Origin: an uncultured Bdellovibrio sp.
Lineage (GTDB): Bacteria > Bdellovibrionota > Bdellovibrionia > Bdellovibrionales > Bdellovibrionaceae
Direction: 5' to 3'
Length of the DNA stretch: 15,945 nt
Assembly: GCF_946478835.1 (NCBI RefSeq)
Contig: NZ_CAMLDV010000078.1
Location: 1-15,945, forward strand
Below, one piece after another: positions 12,949 through 15,945 of this stretch. Position 1 is the stretch's first letter, and every line of letters starts with the position of its first letter. The notes beneath the pieces were generated by a model. That model had not been told where the DNA came from. It saw nothing but the letters and a program-made list of their open reading frames with translations, and did no database searches. The position numbers and the translations under genes are program-made.

Positions 12949-13288
12949 AAACCAAAGCCAGAATAGCAGGAACGGCTTGAACGTAAAAAATACGCTTACT
13001 CACCGTCGCGGCACCATAAATGCCTGCGACAATCACACAACCTAAGAAGAAAAGTTTTAGCTGGTAACTGAATAAAAGATCTGGATGCACAAGACTCCAA
13101 ATAAGCCCCGCCACAAGAAAACCGTTATACAATCCTTGATTGGCAGCAAGAACTGCTGACTCTTTCGCCTTTTCCGGCGTGTTTCTAAAGATCTTTAATC
13201 CTAAAGGCTTCGTCCAAAGAAACATTTCTAAGTACAGAAAATAAAAATGAAGAACAGCAACGACTCCTACAAAAATATTTGAAAGCAT
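12926..13288 (-). CDS. DUF1304 membrane protein
   Basis: A 120-residue protein with four predicted helices. The family signature is strong: an opening helix with HFYFLYLEMFLW (14-25), then the charged loop, then NQGLYNGFLVAGLIW (50-64), then two further helices. DUF1304 proteins are widespread small inner-membrane proteins of unknown function. The ATG at 13288 lies two bases after the TAA of the TM2-domain gene and uses AGGA inside the end of that gene, so translation is probably coupled. It is the last gene of a three-gene minus-strand operon, and its 3' end overlaps the glycosyltransferase gene by 23 bases. Confidence 0.85.
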   Translation of the reverse strand: MLSNIFVGVVAVLHFYFLYLEMFLWTKPLGLKIFRNTPEKAKESAVLAANQGLYNGFLVAGLIWSLVHPDLLFSYQLKLFFLGCVIVAGIYGAATVSKRIFYVQAVPAILALVFTLVMKP

Positions 13289-13290
13289 TC

Positions 13291-13683
13291 TTATCCTACT
13301 CCATTCACATCAGAGATCTGTTCATTCAATGTCCAGAAGTCAAAAAGATATCCGCAAAAGAAAAGCCCGCCGGTAAAAAACCAAATAAGACCCGTCACCC
13401 ATTTTCCCATATAAAAACGATGAACACCAAAGTAGCCTAAAAAAGTAAGCAGAATCCAGGCGATGTTATAGTCCACTCGTCCTGATTTATAGCGGCGGTC
13501 GGCTTGACGATCCATTGATGGAATTAAAAACAAATCCACCAACCAACCGATTCCCAAAAGACCTAAAGTGAAAAACCAGATAGTTCCCGTGATCGGTTTA
13601 CCGTAATAAAAGCGATGCGCTCCCATAAAACCAAAAATCCAAAGGATGTAGCCGATCAATGTCGAGTGGGTTGTATTTGTCAC
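13291..13683 (-). CDS. Protein with two tandem TM2 domains
   Basis: A 130-residue inner-membrane protein made of two TM2 repeats. Each has the pattern GxxGxHRFYxGKxxTGxIWFFTxGLxxxGxLxDxF: first about 11-55 (FGFMGAHRFYYGKPITG), second about 73-118 (LGYFGVHRFYMGKWVTG). They are separated by a charged linker (DRQADRRYKSGRVD). TM2 proteins usually carry a single repeat, and their molecular role in bacteria is unknown. The GTG start at 13683 overlaps the TGA of the upstream SDR gene by four bases (GTGA), with AAGGAG eight bases before it, so translational coupling is likely. The frame offers no alternative start nearby. Confidence 0.86.
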   Translation of the reverse strand: MTNTTHSTLIGYILWIFGFMGAHRFYYGKPITGTIWFFTLGLLGIGWLVDLFLIPSMDRQADRRYKSGRVDYNIAWILLTFLGYFGVHRFYMGKWVTGLIWFFTGGLFFCGYLFDFWTLNEQISDVNGVG

Positions 13684-15050
13684 GAGATCTTCTCCTTTTT
13701 ATTTAAGTATGCACCAAATTGATTCATTACCCAAAGATGAAAGAGAGCTTGCGTCCATCTATAAATGTACCAAGGTATGCGCGGTTCAAAATCATGAATA
13801 GCTGCAATCACATACTCTCCGCCCAAAACTTCACGAAATTCCAAGCGACCACGAACCGTCTTGCGCGCCAGAAGTCCGCCGCGCACATAAAAAAGTTGTC
13901 GATGAGACCAGCTGCGCTGAGGAGCATATTCCAGAACCAAAAGACGGATTAATGGAAAGCGCCAGCAAAAATAAATCCAGTTATCTTTCACTTCAACCTT
14001 CAAGAATCCCGGTTGCATCTTCGGCAGAAATTCTTGATAGCTTTTAGCGACGCTCTCTGCCGTTTTTCCTTTAGGTAAAGAGATTCTTTGCACCGAGCGA
14101 ACGACATGTCGACGCGAGGACGTTCCTTGAAATGCCAAAGGAGCTTTAGATTCGTCGTAATCTTTCAATGCTTCCGTAAGAGCCTCCTCCACGCTCATGA
14201 AATGATAGCCCGGGATATGCAAAGCTCTTTTGGGATTTACGATAAGAGAAGTTTTTAAACCTTCCACCAGAGGACGCACCAAAGCCTTCGGAGCTTTCGT
14301 AATTAAGCACACCCAAAGTGTGGAAAGCCCTGGCGTGACCAAAGGAAAACGAAAAAGTCGGCGGCGAAGACCGCAAATTTTCGCAATCTTTAACATCATC
14401 GACGAGTAACTGATGGCTTCAGGCCCTCCCAAATCGAAAACTTGATTGAAAAATTCTTTATTTCCCACACAATGACTGAGACTAAAAACAATGTCTTTCA
14501 AAGCGATGGGCTGACTCTCTGTGCGTGTCCAGGCAGGACACAACATCACGGGCAAACGCCTTACTAAACGAGTCATGATATGAAATGACGATCCTTCCGC
14601 ACCCAGAATAATCGCCGCGCGAAGAACGGTTGTAGGCACCGAGCTTTTTTTAAATACCTGTTCAACTTCCCAACGACTGCGCAAATGTGGCGATACTTCA
14701 TCTTTATCATCGGGTCTCATACCACCTAGATAAATAATTTGTTTTACTCCGGCCTTTTCAGCGGCTCTGACAAAATTATCGGCGACGATCAAATCGAAAT
14801 CATCAAAGGTTCCTTGAGTTAGATGCGCAGAGGGACGCATGGAGTGAACAAGATAAATTGCTACATCCACATCGCTTAATGCCTTTTCCGCATCGAGCAG
14901 GCTAAAAAGATCACACTCGCGCCATTGCACTTTCGGGTCCGGTTGTTTGTTCCCCGAACGACTTAAGGCCACGACTTCGTGATCCCTTTTTAAAACTTCG
15001 ACAAGGGCCTTGCCAACAAAGCCACTGGCACCCGCAATTGCGACCCTCAC
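13680..15050 (-). CDS. SDR-type NAD(P)-binding protein fused to a DUF2867 domain
   Basis: A 456-residue two-domain protein. Residues 1 to about 290 are an atypical short-chain dehydrogenase fold of the YbjT/NmrA kind: VAIAGASGFVGKALVEVL gives the GxxGxxG nucleotide loop, VVALSRS the end of beta-2, IIYLGGMRPDD the beta-5 region, and RAAIILGAEGSSFHIM a later contact loop. The canonical YxxxK pair is not evident, so it may bind NAD(P) without classic SDR chemistry. The remainder (about 315-456; SYQEFLPKMQPGFLKVEVKD, FYVRGGLLARKTVRGRLEFREV) resembles DUF2867. GTG 15050 is chosen because GGGGAG precedes it by seven bases; the earlier TTG at 15065 is less likely. It is first in a coupled operon with the double-TM2 and DUF1304 membrane proteins. 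Substrate unknown. Confidence 0.8.
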   Translation of the reverse strand: MRVAIAGASGFVGKALVEVLKRDHEVVALSRSGNKQPDPKVQWRECDLFSLLDAEKALSDVDVAIYLVHSMRPSAHLTQGTFDDFDLIVADNFVRAAEKAGVKQIIYLGGMRPDDKDEVSPHLRSRWEVEQVFKKSSVPTTVLRAAIILGAEGSSFHIMTRLVRRLPVMLCPAWTRTESQPIALKDIVFSLSHCVGNKEFFNQVFDLGGPEAISYSSMMLKIAKICGLRRRLFRFPLVTPGLSTLWVCLITKAPKALVRPLVEGLKTSLIVNPKRALHIPGYHFMSVEEALTEALKDYDESKAPLAFQGTSSRRHVVRSVQRISLPKGKTAESVAKSYQEFLPKMQPGFLKVEVKDNWIYFCWRFPLIRLLVLEYAPQRSWSHRQLFYVRGGLLARKTVRGRLEFREVLGGEYVIAAIHDFEPRIPWYIYRWTQALFHLWVMNQFGAYLNKKEKIS

Positions 15051-15093
15051 AGAAAATCTCCCCAAAAGAAATAGCCTATCACATCCATGTCTA

Positions 15094-15109
15094 GGTTCTA
15101 AAAAGAACC
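15094..15109. repeat. Perfect inverted repeat in the SDR/hsp20 divergent region
   Basis: GGTTCT (15094-15099) and AGAACC (15104-15109) flank AAAA. It lies 44 bases upstream of the SDR start and 29 bases upstream of the hsp20 -35 box. The size suits a dimeric regulator site. It does not match CIRCE as I know it. Confidence 0.4.
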
Positions 15110-15137
15110 GACAAAATACAACAACTTACGCAAGCAC

Positions 15138-15165
15138 CTTGACAAGAATTTTTGCGCACACATGT
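15138..15165 (+). promoter_or_regulatory. Sigma-32-like heat-shock promoter for hsp20
   Basis: CTTGACA (15138-15144) matches six of seven bases of the E. coli heat-shock -35 box CTTGAAA. After 13 bases, ACACATGT (15158-15165) matches the -10 box CCCCATNT except at two C positions. A sigma-70 reading is poorer because no TATAAT-like box occurs 16-18 bases after TTGACA. The predicted start near 15172 gives a leader of about 28 nt. Confidence 0.55.
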
Positions 15166-15199
15166 TTGTAATGAAAGAACTCATAAAGGAGGTTTTTCT

Positions 15200-15649
15200 A
15201 TGAGACTTTTAACACCTTATTGGTCAACTCAAAGAACAACATCAACAGATCTTTTCAACGAGATGGAGAAATTTTTCGAAAATTTCGCGCAGGCGCCTGC
15301 CACACAAACAGAGCGTACTTATTCTCCAGCCTATGAAATCACAGAAGGTGAAAATTATTACCTAATTAGCGCGGATCTTCCCGGTGTGAAAAAGGAAGAT
15401 ATTAAAATCGAGATGAATGAGAACGTTCTCACCATCTCTGGCGAAAGAAAACGAGATAATAAAACTGCTTCTTTTAAACGAAGCTTTAGTGTGCCGAACA
15501 CGGTGGACTTTGAAAAAATCGAAGCCAACCATGAAGACGGTGTTTTAAGTATTCAATTACCTAAAGCTGCCGCCATGAAGGCACGCACTATTGAAATCCA
15601 ATCTAAAGCTGGGGATTCTTCCGAAAAACTCAATACTCCTTCCCACTAA
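15200..15649 (+). CDS. Small heat shock protein, Hsp20 / alpha-crystallin family
   Basis: An ATP-independent cytosolic holdase of 149 residues that binds unfolding proteins. A variable N-terminal arm (1-45) with phenylalanine-rich LFNEMEKFFENF precedes the alpha-crystallin domain (about 48-130): YEITEGENYYLISADLPGVK, IKIEMNENVLTISGERK, FKRSFSVP and the diagnostic GVLSIQLPK. A short tail carries an I-x-I anchor (IEI) for oligomer assembly. ATG 15200 follows a near-perfect AAAGGAGG seven bases upstream; the 16 in-frame residues before it cover the leader and are not coding. A heat-shock-like promoter lies upstream and an intrinsic terminator downstream, so it is a single-gene unit. Length and motifs are typical. 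Confidence 0.95.
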   Translation: MRLLTPYWSTQRTTSTDLFNEMEKFFENFAQAPATQTERTYSPAYEITEGENYYLISADLPGVKKEDIKIEMNENVLTISGERKRDNKTASFKRSFSVPNTVDFEKIEANHEDGVLSIQLPKAAAMKARTIEIQSKAGDSSEKLNTPSH

Positions 15650-15666
15650 TCGCATTCTCCTCCCAC

Positions 15667-15703
15667 GAGGGCTTGGTTCCCCACCAGGCCCTCTCTTATT
15701 TTT
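15667..15703 (+). terminator. Intrinsic terminator after hsp20
   Basis: GAGGGCTTGGT (15667-15677) pairs with ACCAGGCCCTC (15683-15693) over 11 pairs with one G-U, closing a five-base TCCCC loop. The T-rich run TCTTATTTTT follows. It begins 17 bases after the hsp20 stop. Confidence 0.9.
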
Positions 15704-15715
15704 AGAAAGACGTAT

Positions 15716-15945
15716 ATGGATTGGCAACTCGTTTTAGATTTTTGGTTTGAAGAAATTGATCCTAGCTTCTGGTTTATGAAAGATGATCTTTTTGACCAGC
15801 AGATTCGCACCCGTTTTTCTAAAACGTATGACTATGTGGTCGCAGGGAATTCAGTGACGTGGCGACAGACTCCCGAAGGCCGATTGGCTGAAGTGATTGT
15901 GCTCGACCAATTCGCTCGCAATATGTTTCGCGATACTCCCAAAGC
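15716..15945 (+). CDS. DUF924 family protein, truncated by the window edge
   Basis: The first 76 codons are open from ATG 15716 to the end of the window. The product begins MDWQLVLDFWFEEIDPSFW, then FMKDDLFDQQIRTRF, TWRQTPEGRLAEVIVLDQF and ARNMFRDTPK. These are the hallmark N-terminal blocks of DUF924 (LDFWF, WFxKD, FDxxIRxRF, GRLAxxIxLDQFxRNMFR). Family members are helical cytosolic proteins of about 180-200 residues and unknown activity, so roughly 110 residues should lie beyond the window. The ribosome site is weak (AGAAAGA). It follows the hsp20 terminator and so probably has its own promoter. Confidence 0.85.
   Translation, partial: MDWQLVLDFWFEEIDPSFWFMKDDLFDQQIRTRFSKTYDYVVAGNSVTWRQTPEGRLAEVIVLDQFARNMFRDTPK

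Noticed and set aside
15152..15199. Sixteen-residue extension of Hsp20
   Set aside because: It would translate through the predicted promoter region and the ribosome site; AAAGGAGG clearly marks ATG 15200.
1..15945. A complete phage-defence system, CRISPR array or mobile element
   Set aside because: No transposase, integrase, repeat array or recognisable defence gene set is present; the single nuclease-like protein has a signal peptide and no defence neighbours.

Overview
The window is ordinary, densely packed chromosome from a Gram-negative bacterium. Genes lie on both strands, mostly as single genes or pairs of two to three. The mix of secreted hydrolases, a short Hpf-type ribosome factor, an NhaR-like regulator and many small conserved membrane proteins, together with moderate GC, suggests a Bdellovibrio-like predator (Bdellovibrionota). 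That assignment is inferred from gene style and is not proven. I see no tRNA, rRNA, CRISPR array, insertion sequence or prophage, and no gene-free stretch longer than about 210 bases.

Layout. 1-1630: spermidine synthase (start close to the left edge) followed by iron superoxide dismutase, closed by a palindrome and a strong bidirectional terminator. 1631-3015: a minus-strand pair of a flavodoxin-fold FMN reductase and a small exported barrel-like protein. 3046-3615: an exported protein with a PD-(D/E)XK nuclease signature. 3702-5735: a divergent stress-type module, with an Hpf/RaiA-like factor and a double-BON protein on minus facing a LysR/NhaR-like regulator on plus. 5774-7003: a secreted M28 zinc aminopeptidase. 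7133-8704: a B12-binding-domain radical SAM protein. 8655-9974: a DUF1772-type membrane protein and a UbiG-like methyltransferase (minus). 10061-11098: a beta-class glutathione transferase divergent from a DoxX-like membrane protein. 11152-12948: a GT-C type membrane glycosyltransferase. 12926-15050: a tightly coupled minus-strand operon of an SDR-DUF2867 fusion, a double-TM2 protein and a DUF1304 protein. 15200-15649: an Hsp20 chaperone behind a heat-shock-like promoter and closed by an intrinsic terminator. 15716 to the end: the start of a DUF924 protein.

The functions are loosely linked by stress and envelope themes: oxidative defence (SodB, GST, FMN reductase), ribosome hibernation (Hpf), heat shock (Hsp20), extracytoplasmic degradation (nuclease-like protein, aminopeptidase) and envelope modification (GT-C enzyme, TM2/DUF1304 proteins). 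The least expected signal is at RNA level. Two unrelated genes, sodB and the ubiG-like gene, have a Shine-Dalgarno sequence that is perfectly complementary (11 and 10 bp) to a segment just after the preceding gene, each with a nested 7-bp hairpin in the loop. This suggests a shared way of masking the ribosome site on read-through transcripts. The nuclease-like exported protein and the Hpf-BON/NhaR-like module are the next most interesting items.
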